A DNA stretch of 64,000 nucleotides from Gammaproteobacteria bacterium (GCA_013151645.1 JAADHU010000051.1:124001-188000); one strand, 5' to 3'. Shown: positions 43,776-53,593, counted from the first letter of the stretch. The notes: generated from the letters alone by a model not told the origin. A program made the numbers and translations.

Positions 43776-46569
43776 CTTCGCTGCGCTCCAGTTTCGCGTA
43801 TCGAGCCGGCATTAGTATCGCCATTTCATCAAAACTATATTTGACCCACTTGTCGTACACGCCCTCAGCCGCACGATCGGTGTTCACCTTGAACAGGTCG
43901 ATGGCTTTCTCTTCGAACGGATACACCTGCTCTTCGAGCAGCAGGTCGTATTGCTCGAGCGTTTCTGCATCCAGGTCCGCTGGTCGTTCCGAGTCCATCA
44001 AATCGGCTGCCATCTGTTTGTAAGCTTCCGCCAGCCGGAACGTGGCGGCTGTCGTCACCTCTGCGACCCCGTACTCGGCAGCGGTCCCATACGCGGCAAG
44101 AACGTCCTCCATAAGCCGCTTCTTGAGCTTCATGCTGTCGGCAAGTGGCTGGGAAATCTTCATCGCCATAAAACTGCGACGTGCAGGTTCTGCGAGTTCC
44201 AGCGACGCTTTTGCAGCGAGATAGCGGGTCCGATCGGAGCGCTGCGCACCGGCAGTCGCGTCAACCTGTACCATATCTTTCAGCCGTGCTGTTCTCGCAA
44301 CGTTGTCACCGCTGGCTTCAGCGATTTGAAGAAGGCGATATCGAGCTTCGATGGACTCGGCAATCGGCTTGGGATAACGCGTAATAATGTTGTCGAGTAC
44401 GCGCTTTTCATTCGCAACCTGGTTGCCATCTTTGTATAGCCCGGCCGCTTTCCACAGCGCCTCGCGTCGAATTTCTTCACTGTCGCTGTCGACTGCGATG
44501 CGCTCAAATTCAGCAGCCGCTTCCGTGCCGCGCCCCGATTCCAGGTACGACACCGCGAGTTTGGCGGTAATGTCGTCAGCGAACTCACTGTCCGGATAGT
44601 CGCGACGAAAATCTTCCAGAACGGATGTCGCACGTCCCCAGGAAGCCATCGATATCAACGCCGCGGCCGCGTCATATTCGGCGGTTGCCCGAATATCCGC
44701 ATCGGGTACTACCTTGCCAAGGCGTGTGAAATGCGTGACCGCCGATTCAAGATCGCCGAGATCTCGAGCCTGTTCGCCTTGCTTGTAGATCGACGATGCA
44801 ATGCGATCCTTGATCTCTTGCTGGGCAACAGTATCGTCCGCGGGCGTGTATGAGCGAAGCTGGTAATAGGCCGCTTCGCCTTCTGCAAAATTCTGCAACT
44901 CAAATTGCGAATGAGCGATAACCGTCCAGGCGGTGCGTGCCAGCGGGTCTGCGACAGCCGGTTGCTTGGCAACCACTGTCTGCCCGACGGCAATCGCCAG
45001 GTCGTAGTGCGCCTGGGCAAACAAGTCTTCGGCGATTGTTGTAAGTACCGCCCCGGATTCCGGATGCTGCGGATACGTATCCGCAAATCTCAAGCCGCTG
45101 TCAAGATACTGCTGATGCCAGGCCGTCCTGGCCGTGCCCTGCAAAGTCTTCTCGTACTCACGGTAGGAAAGAATAGCGGCGTAGGCTGCTTCGCTGGACT
45201 GTTCGTGCAACGGATATTCGTACGCCGTGCGTTCATACTCGAGTGTCGCCTGGTAGAAATCGTCGCTTTCAAACAGTATCTCGCCAAGCAGGAAGTTGGT
45301 CTTCGCACTGTCCGGATCGCCCGGGAAATAGTCGAGGTATTTTCGATACCAGAGGGCCGCCTCCTGGTAGTCGCTACGACTGTCCTTGCTCTGCGCCTCC
45401 GCATGATAGTACTGCGCCAGATCATTGAGATTGGCTTTCAGGTATGCAGCAACGGCGGTATTTTTCTCAGCTGAATTCTTCAGCCAGAACGGCCTGTCCA
45501 TTCCGTATCGCTCAACGAAGCCTTTCTTGGCCTCAAGCACCAGCGTTGGGAAACCGCCGAGTTTGTAGGCTTCGATAACCTCTACCTGTAACAGTGGCGA
45601 CTTCGGATGATCCGGGTCGAGCCTCGAGAACGCTTCATAGGACTCGGCCGCATCGACAAAGCGCTCTTTCTCCAGATATAAATCGCCGAGATTCTGGAAA
45701 ATAAGGTAGCCGTATTCGGGAAAACCGCGGTGATCGAAGTAACTGATGATACTGTCGGCACCGTCCATGTAGGAAAAGCTGATGCTCAACACCCGGAATG
45801 TGTCCTCAACCAGCTCACGGTTCGCCCGACTCAGTTCGGCTAGTCGTTCGTCACCATCACGAAGTTCGATCGACGCAAGTTTTCGGTCCAACAGACTGAA
45901 AAATGGATCCAGACTATCCTCGTGCGAAGCAAGCTTGAATCGTGACCAGCCCAGTTTGTAAAGAGACTGTTCATAGAATCGTGAGATTTCACCAACACCA
46001 ACCACGTCGCTATAGGCCAGTTCCGACTCATCGTATCGTTTGCGCAGGAACAGCATCTCACCACGTCGAAACTGAACCTCGTCAAGCAATTCCGTGGCCG
46101 GGTAGCGATCAATCAGTTCATTCAGCACGCGCAGTGCATCATCGGTTTCACCCGCAATTTCGTACGCACGAGCGAGTTGGTACAAGACGGTGTCGTTGCG
46201 ACGGTAGTCCGGGTAGGTTTCCAGCAATTGATGAAACAGCGACACCGCGCTTTCGTAGGCGGCAGAACCCATCGCTTCGATATTCTGCGAGAGTTGCTCC
46301 GCCTCGGACGCATCCAGCTCCAGGTCGCCAAGACGGCGCATCGCTTCTGCCCTGAGCTCCGGGTCGTCCGAAACGAGATCCAGAAACGCGCGGTAATTGT
46401 CGCGTGCTTTATCCGTACTGTTCACGATCAACCGGCCGGGACGAACCTCGAAGGTCTTTCGTTCCAGACTTTTTATGGTGTCTTTCTTGTCTACTGCCGC
46501 CATCGCCTGCGGAATACAGGCGATCGACAGAACGGCCGCAAGCAGCAGATTTCGGCATCCGGACGTCAT
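43753..46569 (-). CDS. Large periplasmic TPR protein of the envelope operon
   Basis: A 938-residue protein with a signal peptide (MTSGCRNLLLAAVLSIACIPQAMA) and many TPR-like helical pairs along its length, such as YQLARAYEIAGETDDALRVLNEL, FLLGEILFESDDFYQATLEYE and KLAVSYLESGRGTEAAAEFE. It likely forms an extended periplasmic scaffold. The start overlaps the stop of the upstream TPR gene by four bases (ATGA). The general type matches the large TPR subunits of Glt-like systems (GltD/AgnA-like), though I cannot assign orthology. Confidence 0.85.
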   Translation of the reverse strand: MTSGCRNLLLAAVLSIACIPQAMAAVDKKDTIKSLERKTFEVRPGRLIVNSTDKARDNYRAFLDLVSDDPELRAEAMRRLGDLELDASEAEQLSQNIEAMGSAAYESAVSLFHQLLETYPDYRRNDTVLYQLARAYEIAGETDDALRVLNELIDRYPATELLDEVQFRRGEMLFLRKRYDESELAYSDVVGVGEISRFYEQSLYKLGWSRFKLASHEDSLDPFFSLLDRKLASIELRDGDERLAELSRANRELVEDTFRVLSISFSYMDGADSIISYFDHRGFPEYGYLIFQNLGDLYLEKERFVDAAESYEAFSRLDPDHPKSPLLQVEVIEAYKLGGFPTLVLEAKKGFVERYGMDRPFWLKNSAEKNTAVAAYLKANLNDLAQYYHAEAQSKDSRSDYQEAALWYRKYLDYFPGDPDSAKTNFLLGEILFESDDFYQATLEYERTAYEYPLHEQSSEAAYAAILSYREYEKTLQGTARTAWHQQYLDSGLRFADTYPQHPESGAVLTTIAEDLFAQAHYDLAIAVGQTVVAKQPAVADPLARTAWTVIAHSQFELQNFAEGEAAYYQLRSYTPADDTVAQQEIKDRIASSIYKQGEQARDLGDLESAVTHFTRLGKVVPDADIRATAEYDAAAALISMASWGRATSVLEDFRRDYPDSEFADDITAKLAVSYLESGRGTEAAAEFERIAVDSDSEEIRREALWKAAGLYKDGNQVANEKRVLDNIITRYPKPIAESIEARYRLLQIAEASGDNVARTARLKDMVQVDATAGAQRSDRTRYLAAKASLELAEPARRSFMAMKISQPLADSMKLKKRLMEDVLAAYGTAAEYGVAEVTTAATFRLAEAYKQMAADLMDSERPADLDAETLEQYDLLLEEQVYPFEEKAIDLFKVNTDRAAEGVYDKWVKYSFDEMAILMPARYAKLERSEDVVTAIY

Positions 46570-48440
46570 TGCGTTGCATCTCCGACAGTCGCCGATAAAT
46601 CATAAATCGCCGCAAGCGCAAATCGTGCCTGAACCGTATAGGCATCGAGACGCTGCTTTTGCGCCCGCAGTTCCCGCACTGCAATTGACTGCAGGAATCC
46701 AAGTTGTTTACCCAGTGAGTGATCGACGCGCGCCTTGATTGAATCGATTTTCGGACTAAGACCACTGACCCGCTGATTGAAGGCTTCGAACAAAAGTGGC
46801 TCATCACGCATTGATTCATCGACCTGACGCCGCGACCGCTGGGTTTCGACCAGTGCCTCACCCGTCTGCCTCAAGTTGCGCCGAATTTTCCACAGGCGTG
46901 ACCTGAATTCCTTCTCCAGATTCCACTGCAAGACGCCCTTCAAGAGGCGGACTTTGTCGCGAACCTCATCGGCCTCCGGAATATTGGCTTGCATCGCCGG
47001 TTTTTGTTCCAGCGACACAATTTCACCCCACAATTCGAACTCCTGTCGGCTGGCCAGCGCCAGGGCATCACCACTTTGTTCAACGCTGTTCAAGTGGGCA
47101 TCGAATTCAAGCTTGCGTTGTACCATCGCATCGATATCTGCCGCGCCAAGGCTCTCATTGATTCTTGGCAACCTAACCTCATACGCCAGTTCCCGAGTAT
47201 CGAGCATATTTCGGTAGACGCCGATCTTGCCCTGCCACTCGTCCAGGTTTTCAGACAGATAGCGAAGATCGCGATAATTTTTCAGTCCTTCCTGAAACTC
47301 GTGCGTTGCCAACAGGTGATACAGATATCGCGACTCTGGCCGCTCCGGCAGATTCTCGAGACGCCAATACCAACCGGTCGAGCCACGCTCGCCATCGGCC
47401 AGAAACTCGTCGAACAAAACGCCCGATTCGATCAGGCCAATGGTCTTGTCAAGACGACCGGTTTCCTCGTAGAAAGCTTCGATTGCGTTCAGATAATAGT
47501 CAGCAGCCTGGCTGATCGAATCCAGCTTCGCCATCGCGTAGGGAATAGCAAGCATCGATTCCTGTACCGCGGAGTCAAGCAGGTTTCGATCACGAAGCTC
47601 CATCCACGGAACCAGCGCACGGTTGTAATCGTCAACTTCAGCGTCTGCCCAGCCAACACCAAGAAGCGCCTTGTTGGAAAACGGACCATCGAGGCGTACG
47701 CGTTGCAGCGGCGGCTTGGCAGCGAGCGGTTGCCCTTCCTGCAAATACGCATAACCCAGCGCAAGATTCGCTTTGTCACGCAGAGCGCTCAGCTCTTCAT
47801 TAAAAGGGTCGAGCCGGCCCAGATCGTCCAGAATCTGTGCGGCTGCGTTTACCTGTCCGTCGCGCACCATCGCAACACCAAGATTGAATCGTGCGTAACT
47901 CGACCACTCCGTTTTGCCCTTCCAGGCGCTGAGCAACGCGATCGCAGCATCAAGTTCACCGTTCTCGATATACAGCTGTGCTTTGAGCATTTGCCGCTCC
48001 GCCTGCATGGAAGACGGTAGCTCGCCCTTGATGTTCGCCAGCGCTTTTTCAGATTTATCAAGATAGCCGCGCTGCTGCCAGATTTTCGCAAGAAAAAACC
48101 ACGTCCTGTCCCGAACCTCAGGATTGACGTTGTCCGCCAGCAACGCTTCAAAAATTTCAGCGGCTCGCAGATGGTGTCCGTAAGACAAATAGAGGCCGCC
48201 CAGCAATAGTTCCGCTTCGGCACTGTGATTAACAAACTGTTGCTGTTTCTTAGCCGCAAGTAGTCGCACGATGGCGGGAAAATAATCTTCCTGGTAGAAA
48301 TAAAACAGGACCTCACCAAACTGAGGGTCCTCGACAACTATCTTCTGCTGACTATCATCATCAGCAAAGGAATTTTCAGGCCATGCTGTAAACAGCAGGA
48401 CCAGCCAGAGAGAACATGTAATGATCGGGCGAGTGATCAA
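46566..48440 (-). CDS. Periplasmic TPR/helical protein of the envelope operon
   Basis: A 624-residue exported protein (signal peptide ending NSFADDDSQ). The first 350 residues hold TPR-like repeats (AELLLGGLYLSYGHHLRAAEIFEAL, ARFNLGVAMVRDGQVNAAAQIL, NLALGYAYLQEGQPLAA). The rest, including KEFRSRLWKIRRNLRQTGEALVETQ, is long helix/coiled coil. It is a likely structural partner of the 938-residue protein, with which it is translationally coupled. Function inferred from the operon only. Confidence 0.83.
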   Translation of the reverse strand: MITRPIITCSLWLVLLFTAWPENSFADDDSQQKIVVEDPQFGEVLFYFYQEDYFPAIVRLLAAKKQQQFVNHSAEAELLLGGLYLSYGHHLRAAEIFEALLADNVNPEVRDRTWFFLAKIWQQRGYLDKSEKALANIKGELPSSMQAERQMLKAQLYIENGELDAAIALLSAWKGKTEWSSYARFNLGVAMVRDGQVNAAAQILDDLGRLDPFNEELSALRDKANLALGYAYLQEGQPLAAKPPLQRVRLDGPFSNKALLGVGWADAEVDDYNRALVPWMELRDRNLLDSAVQESMLAIPYAMAKLDSISQAADYYLNAIEAFYEETGRLDKTIGLIESGVLFDEFLADGERGSTGWYWRLENLPERPESRYLYHLLATHEFQEGLKNYRDLRYLSENLDEWQGKIGVYRNMLDTRELAYEVRLPRINESLGAADIDAMVQRKLEFDAHLNSVEQSGDALALASRQEFELWGEIVSLEQKPAMQANIPEADEVRDKVRLLKGVLQWNLEKEFRSRLWKIRRNLRQTGEALVETQRSRRQVDESMRDEPLLFEAFNQRVSGLSPKIDSIKARVDHSLGKQLGFLQSIAVRELRAQKQRLDAYTVQARFALAAIYDLSATVGDATQ

Positions 48441-48443
48441 TGA

Positions 48444-49043
48444 TCACTCCCATTCCCTGATTTCGAATTCGGGCTGCTGCTTGCGAACTTTGTCCGTAAT
48501 TTCAAGCTCAACATACTTTGCACCAATGCCTTTCTTCAGCATCAATGTCGCGCCACGACGATAATCGCGCACATTGGGGCCCTTGCCGGTAAACACTGCA
48601 ACCAGCTCGTGATCCCCCACTTTGAGGTTCCCCATGTGCACACGATGCACACCACCGCGAACCAGCGAATCTACTTCCCGTCGGGTGTAGAGGTAATTGG
48701 CGACTTCCTTGCCATCGATCTTCAAATTGACTGAATCAAGTTCGAAATACTCACCAACATCCATGGAAATGAAAAATGCGACCTGGGAGTTTGCGGGGAA
48801 GAGAAGTTCTTCTTCAAGCAAAAACAAATCCCGGTTGAGGTCCAGAACTTCTTTTTTCAATGCCTGCACATCTTCATCAAGGCTACGGAATTCCTGTCGC
48901 GTATCCTGCTCGACTGAAGCGGCGAGTTGCGAACTGGCGACCACCGTATCGGCGTCCAGCGGTGCCACGCCCTGTGCCAACGCAGCTGATGTCGACAACA
49001 GCCACACCATGACGATCGCTGCATCTCTGAAAATTCTTGTCAC
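48444..49043 (-). CDS. Periplasmic coiled-coil protein of the envelope operon
   Basis: A 199-residue exported protein. After the signal peptide (MVWLLSTSAALAQG region) comes a coiled coil (SLDEDVQALKKEVLDLNRDLFLLEEE, about 50-80) and a beta-rich domain with KIDGKEVANYLYTRREVD and GVHRVHMGNLKVGDHELVAVF. The last part resembles a beta-sandwich that presents a ligand or docking site. No named family. It lies three bases before the next operon gene and follows tlpA. Confidence 0.78.
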   Translation of the reverse strand: MTRIFRDAAIVMVWLLSTSAALAQGVAPLDADTVVASSQLAASVEQDTRQEFRSLDEDVQALKKEVLDLNRDLFLLEEELLFPANSQVAFFISMDVGEYFELDSVNLKIDGKEVANYLYTRREVDSLVRGGVHRVHMGNLKVGDHELVAVFTGKGPNVRDYRRGATLMLKKGIGAKYVELEITDKVRKQQPEFEIREWE

Positions 49044-49080
49044 CGTATTCTCCTGCCTCTAGTACGCCACAGATCGGATG

Positions 49081-49581
49081 TTATTCTCGTAGCAGAGCAC
49101 GAATCTCTGTCAGATAGTGTTCTTCGTAGCCCGGTTTGTAGCCTTGATGCACATAGCGGACGACGCCTTCGCGATCGACAATGACCGTTACCGGCATCGC
49201 CTCGACCTGGTAGAGCTTGCTAACTTCCTTGGTCTCATCGAACAATACGGGGAAATTGACGCCGAGATCTTCAACCATTTGCATCGCACGACGCGAATCG
49301 TCGTCGATATTCACACCAAGCAAATTGAATCCGACGCGTTGATAGCGATTAAAAAGCTCATTAAGCAAGGGCATTTCCTGACGACAGGGACCGCACCAGG
49401 TCGCCCAGAAGTTGATCATGACAACGTCGCCACGATATTCACTCAGCCTCAGGTTCTCACCTGTCGAGCTCTTCAGCGCAAAGTCCGGTGCCATTTGGCC
49501 GGCAAGATCCGATGCGGCCAGGCTGCTGGCAGCCATAACGCCGAGGAACATTCCCAGTACAATTTTTCTCAGTCCTTTCAT
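49081..49581 (-). CDS. TlpA-type thiol:disulfide oxidoreductase
   Basis: A 166-residue exported thioredoxin-fold protein. A signal peptide (MKGLRKIVLGMFLGVMAASSLA) is followed by the TlpA/ResA fold with active-site Cys63 and Cys66 in FWATWCGPCR and the cis-proline in EAMPVTVIVD. It reduces or exchanges disulfides in the periplasm and may keep the cysteines of downstream envelope proteins or cytochromes reduced. ATG 49581 has AAGGGATG upstream. It is the likely first gene of the operon that runs to 39944. Confidence 0.88.
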   Translation of the reverse strand: MKGLRKIVLGMFLGVMAASSLAASDLAGQMAPDFALKSSTGENLRLSEYRGDVVMINFWATWCGPCRQEMPLLNELFNRYQRVGFNLLGVNIDDDSRRAMQMVEDLGVNFPVLFDETKEVSKLYQVEAMPVTVIVDREGVVRYVHQGYKPGYEEHYLTEIRALLRE

Positions 49582-49990
49582 AACATCATCCCTTCGATTC
49601 GTATTGCCCGGTCGCCCGGCACGACGCGAAAAACGCCGCACGGAAGCGCCCGGTGCGTCCTTGCCTTTCAATCGACCCAGAAACCGCGACAGTCCGGCGC
49701 CGGCCTGGATTCAGCCATCATGCGTTGACGATGATCGAAAGCCGATTTCGACTCGTCATGGTGACAGCCCGGGCCCGGTCAGAGCCGTGATCATCGTCAC
49801 AAATGGCCGGTTCCGTCTATACATAATTACCGACACGCGGCACGATGATGTGATGCATTGCGGCCAGATCAAGTGACGATTGCGAATTAGTATGAAGGCT
49901 ATACTTATGAATTTAAAGGGAAAAAGCGTCTCTGTTCAGCGACATAGGGCTTGGCGTGGCGACAACCGGACGATTCGCCGCGGCAACAAG
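49582..49990. other. Intergenic region, promoter of the envelope operon expected
   Basis: About 410 bases between the tlpA start and the apbE stop, both read leftward. It must contain the promoter of the tlpA-to-agmX-like operon, near 49582-49750, but I see no clear -10/-35 pair or palindrome. Short plus-strand frames have no protein-like composition. Confidence 0.45.
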
Positions 49991-51043
49991 CTATTCAGCG
50001 GCAGGCGACCCATCACCCGGCGGCCGCAAGCCGTCAGAATAGTAAAGGCCACCTTCGTCATCAATGACAATTCCCTCGTAATCCGGCAATGTCGCGATAA
50101 GGCGCAATCCCCGGTCCACACCCATAACAAAGACCGACGTTGACAACGCATCCGTGATGACCGCATCGGGCCCGACAACCGTCGCGCTGCGAATACCGCT
50201 CGCAGGCTCGCCTGTCGATGGCTGTAGAATATGGTGATAGCGCTTGCCATTTTCGAGAAAAAATCGCTCGTAATCGCCCGACGTAGAGATGGCTTCATCC
50301 TGCAACGGGATCGTCACTGTGACCTGGCCTTCCTCACGGGGATCTCGTACACCGACCATCCACGACTGGCCGCGACGATCTCCCAACAGCCGTGTGTCCC
50401 CGCCGGCGGTAACACGGCCATGGTGAACGCCAAACTTCTTCAATATTTCAACGCCTCGCTCAACCGCATACCCTTTGGCGATACCGCCAAGGTTAATGCG
50501 CACGCCCGCTCGCGCGAACGAAATCGTATTGTCCGCCCGGTTCATTTCCACCAGCCGATAGTTAATGCTCTCGAGCTCTTTTTGTACCGTCACGCTGTCC
50601 GGGCGCTCTCCGGCACGAAAGTCATAGTGCTGACCGACGCTGTCGTAGGTCACATCGAAAGCACCCCGAGTCAAAATGGAGATGTCGAGTGAACGTAATA
50701 TTAACTGGAACAATTCCTCTCCGGCGTCGACCGGCTCGACCGCCGCATCGCGATTGATGGCCGATATACGACTGCCTTCAAGGTAGGTGCTCATCAATAA
50801 ATTGATGCGCTCGATTTCGACGAATACGGCCTCCAGCGCCGCGTCACCCTGCGCCGCATCGTCGTGCCACAGGTAGACGCTGACTTCCGTCCCCATCAGC
50901 GGCCTCGCCGCGCCGATCCACGCGGCGACCGCAGAGCTTGAAAAAGCAGAAAACGTAACCATAACAACGGCTAGCGTTACACGGAGGCAAGGTTTATCCT
51001 TGTCTGGTCGAAATTTTCTCAAGGAAGCGAACAGTGACCTCAT
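49991..51043 (-). CDS. apbE: FAD:protein FMN transferase
   Basis: A 350-residue ApbE protein with a signal-peptide-like region (about 21-41). It keeps RPLMGTEVSVYL, RISAINR and the flavin-binding VRINLGGIAKGYAVERG (181-197), with AGGD (213-216) and the magnesium-binding DALSTSVFVMG. It transfers FMN from FAD to a Thr of periplasmic domains of electron-transport proteins such as NqrC or RnfG. I start at ATG 51043 (AGGA upstream), which makes its 5' end overlap the divergent lemA gene by ten bases; a TTG at 51061 is possible. Confidence 0.9.
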   Translation of the reverse strand: MRSLFASLRKFRPDKDKPCLRVTLAVVMVTFSAFSSSAVAAWIGAARPLMGTEVSVYLWHDDAAQGDAALEAVFVEIERINLLMSTYLEGSRISAINRDAAVEPVDAGEELFQLILRSLDISILTRGAFDVTYDSVGQHYDFRAGERPDSVTVQKELESINYRLVEMNRADNTISFARAGVRINLGGIAKGYAVERGVEILKKFGVHHGRVTAGGDTRLLGDRRGQSWMVGVRDPREEGQVTVTIPLQDEAISTSGDYERFFLENGKRYHHILQPSTGEPASGIRSATVVGPDAVITDALSTSVFVMGVDRGLRLIATLPDYEGIVIDDEGGLYYSDGLRPPGDGSPAAE

Positions 51044-51624
51044 TTCTGATATTCCTCGCAATCGTGGCCGCGTTTTTGATGTACGCGGTGGGCATTTACA
51101 ACAGTCTGATCAATCTTCGCAATCGCGTCAAAAATGCGTTTGCACAAATCGATGTTCAGCTGACACGGCGGCACGATCTGATCCCCAATCTTATTGAAGC
51201 CGTCAAAGGATATATGAAACACGAGCGAGAAACGCTGGAAGCCGTCATTAAAGCCCGCAATTCCGCCGTCTCCAATCTCGACGCGGCCAAACAGGATCCG
51301 TCGAACGCCGCCGCAATCCAGAAACTCGGCGCCTCCGAGGGAGCACTCGGCAGCGCCCTCGGTCGCTTGTTCGCCTTGTCGGAATCCTACCCCGATCTGA
51401 AAGCCAATCAAAACATGATGCAGTTTCAGGAAGAGCTCTCGAGCACCGAAAACAAGATTGCGTTTTCCCGCCAGGCCTTCAACGACAGCGTATTAACCTA
51501 TAACAACAAGGCGGAAAACTTTCCGAACAGTATTATTGCCGGCATGTTCCGCTTCGAACTGGCCAGTTTCCTTGAGATTGAGTCCGAAGAAGTACGAGAG
51601 GTGCCGAAAGTATCTTTCACCTGA
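51034..51624 (+). CDS. LemA-family protein
   Basis: A 196-residue LemA protein: an N-terminal membrane helix (about 3-20) then NLRNRVKNAFAQIDVQLTRRHDLIPNLIEAVKGYMKHE and a four-helix bundle ending GMFRFELASFLEIE. The GTG start at 51034 has AAGGA eight bases upstream. It is followed after 58 bases by an M48 protease gene, a pairing widely seen in bacteria. The function is uncertain; links to membrane proteolysis are suggested by that context. Confidence 0.9.
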   Translation: MTSFLIFLAIVAAFLMYAVGIYNSLINLRNRVKNAFAQIDVQLTRRHDLIPNLIEAVKGYMKHERETLEAVIKARNSAVSNLDAAKQDPSNAAAIQKLGASEGALGSALGRLFALSESYPDLKANQNMMQFQEELSSTENKIAFSRQAFNDSVLTYNNKAENFPNSIIAGMFRFELASFLEIESEEVREVPKVSFT

Positions 51625-51682
51625 GAATCATCCGACCAGCCATCGCTGATCGTATTGATGCAGTCGTCCGGGAACACGCAAC

Positions 51683-53593
51683 GTGAATTTTTTTGAAGCA
51701 CAAGACAGTGCCCGGCGCGCGACCCGCTGGCTCGTGATTGTCTACGTCATCGCAACGACACTCATCGTCGCCGGAGTGACCGTGCTCGTCGCCGGCGCAT
51801 TCGCCCAGCAAGGCCGCTCCCCGGATCCTGCGGTCCTGCTCATCGTCGCATTTGCGGCAACGGCATTGATCGTTGGAGCCACACTTTTTAAGACGGCACG
51901 ATTGTCGTCGGGTGGTGGTCGCGTGGCGACCGATATGGGCGGCACCCTCGTTTCCGAGAACGAGCAAGACCCGCTCCGTCGCCGGCTCCGCAACGTTGTC
52001 GAGGAAATGGCTATTGCATCCGGCGTACCGGTGCCGGAGATTTATGTAATGGAGCACGAAGAAGGGATCAACGCGTTTGCCGCGGGGTTTACACCCGGGG
52101 ACGCCGCCATCGCGGTGACCCGAGGCACATTGGAGCTGCTGAACAGAGACGAATTACAAGGCGTTATCGCGCATGAATTCAGTCATATTCTGAACGGCGA
52201 TATGCGTCTCAATATTCGTATGATGGGCGTTCTGTACGGCATTATGGTGATCGGCCTGATCGGCCGGTTCATCTTGCGCGGCAGCTATCACGGCAGCCTG
52301 ATTTCCAGGGGTCGTAACAAAAACTCCGGTGGTGCTTTGGCCATAGGGCTTGGCCTGACAGTACTCGGCTGGATCGGTGTCTTCTTCGCCCGGATCGTCA
52401 AGGCTGCTGTATCGAGGCAGCGGGAGTTTCTCGCGGACGCATCCGCTGTACAATTCACGCGCCAGTCGGACGGCATCGCAAATGCGCTGAAAAAGATAGG
52501 TGGTTTCGAGGCACGATCGTTTATCAAGGCGGCGGATCCGGAAGAAGTCAGCCACATGCTGTTTGCCGTCGGCGCGAATTTTTCTTCGCTGTTCGCCACC
52601 CCCCCGCCGTTGACCGAGCGCATTCGGGCGATCGACCCCCAGTTCGACGAGTCCCAGTATCAGACCGTGCGCTCCGCTGGCCGCCAAACGAACGTCGACG
52701 ATAGCGTCGCTGGCCCGGTAGCTGGATTCGCGAGGATGCAAGGCGGAGAGGTCAATCTTCCACAATCGCTGGCTGCATCGATCGGCCGACCCGGCATCGA
52801 GCATATCGAGTTCGCGCAAAAGTTACACCGCTCTATTCCCGCCGACATAGCAACCGCCGCACATGAACCTGCGCGGGCATACCTGATGACGCTTGCATTG
52901 ATCATCGACGTTTCGCGGAACGCCGCCGATCGCCAGATTGACCTGCTGAAACTCAAACTCGGGGACGAACGAGCACAACTCATACGCGCTTATCACCAGG
53001 AAATTCTGCAGATGGGCGAAGAGTTTCGCTTGCCCCTGCTCGAAATTTCGTTCCCCGCATTAAAACGAATGCCGCCTAAGAAACTCGAATTTCTTCTGGA
53101 CCTTGCCCGAGAATTGATTGAGCTGGACGGGAAAATCGATTTCTATGAATTCTGTATTTATCGAATCCTCACTCGCAATCTGGCGCAAGCGTTGGCACCG
53201 TCGGCGCGCCGCCAGAAACGGCGACCAGCATCGCGCTCCGCCGTTCGAACTGCCGCCATTGAGGTCATCGGCCTGCTGGCCGACCGCGGGCATGAGTCTC
53301 CCGATGAGAAAAGACAGGCGTTCAAAGCCGGTCTGTCCGTGTTTGGCGATTGGTCGGAAAGCACACAACTCGCAAGCCCGTCCGCAGACGCCGTTGCAAA
53401 GTTCGATCAAAGCCTCGACGTTCTGCAACGAATGAACAGTGCGGCAACCCAAAGCTTTCTCGAGGCAGTCAATATCACGGCCAGTCACGATGGCAAGGTC
53501 TCCGTGCAGGAAGCTGAAATGATCCGTGCGATCTGCGCATCGCTCGACTACCCGTTGCCGCCCATGCTATCCGGCCCGCCTGCCACGAAATGA
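51683..53593 (+). CDS. M48-family membrane metalloprotease with long C-terminal extension
   Basis: A 636-residue protein. Two membrane helices (about 15-38 and 50-70) precede the M48 zinc site HEFSH (164-168) with GVIA before it, and the third-ligand region EFLADASAV (Glu plus Asp). HtpX-like proteases are about 290 residues; here more than 300 extra residues follow, including two helical segments with acidic turns (ELDGKIDFYEF and ASHDGKVSVQEAEMIRAIC) resembling TerB-like or EF-type repeats. It is the partner gene of lemA. The GTG start has GGGAA upstream. Substrates unknown; the extension may sense metal or stress. Confidence 0.87.
   Translation: MNFFEAQDSARRATRWLVIVYVIATTLIVAGVTVLVAGAFAQQGRSPDPAVLLIVAFAATALIVGATLFKTARLSSGGGRVATDMGGTLVSENEQDPLRRRLRNVVEEMAIASGVPVPEIYVMEHEEGINAFAAGFTPGDAAIAVTRGTLELLNRDELQGVIAHEFSHILNGDMRLNIRMMGVLYGIMVIGLIGRFILRGSYHGSLISRGRNKNSGGALAIGLGLTVLGWIGVFFARIVKAAVSRQREFLADASAVQFTRQSDGIANALKKIGGFEARSFIKAADPEEVSHMLFAVGANFSSLFATPPPLTERIRAIDPQFDESQYQTVRSAGRQTNVDDSVAGPVAGFARMQGGEVNLPQSLAASIGRPGIEHIEFAQKLHRSIPADIATAAHEPARAYLMTLALIIDVSRNAADRQIDLLKLKLGDERAQLIRAYHQEILQMGEEFRLPLLEISFPALKRMPPKKLEFLLDLARELIELDGKIDFYEFCIYRILTRNLAQALAPSARRQKRRPASRSAVRTAAIEVIGLLADRGHESPDEKRQAFKAGLSVFGDWSESTQLASPSADAVAKFDQSLDVLQRMNSAATQSFLEAVNITASHDGKVSVQEAEMIRAICASLDYPLPPMLSGPPATK

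Noticed and set aside
46989-48020. Plus-strand frame of about 340 codons antisense to a TPR gene
   Set aside because: It is a shadow of the TPR protein gene, which is exported and coupled to its neighbours.
49880-50143. Small plus-strand frame between tlpA and apbE
   Set aside because: It overlaps the end of apbE, has a random basic composition and no good ribosome site.
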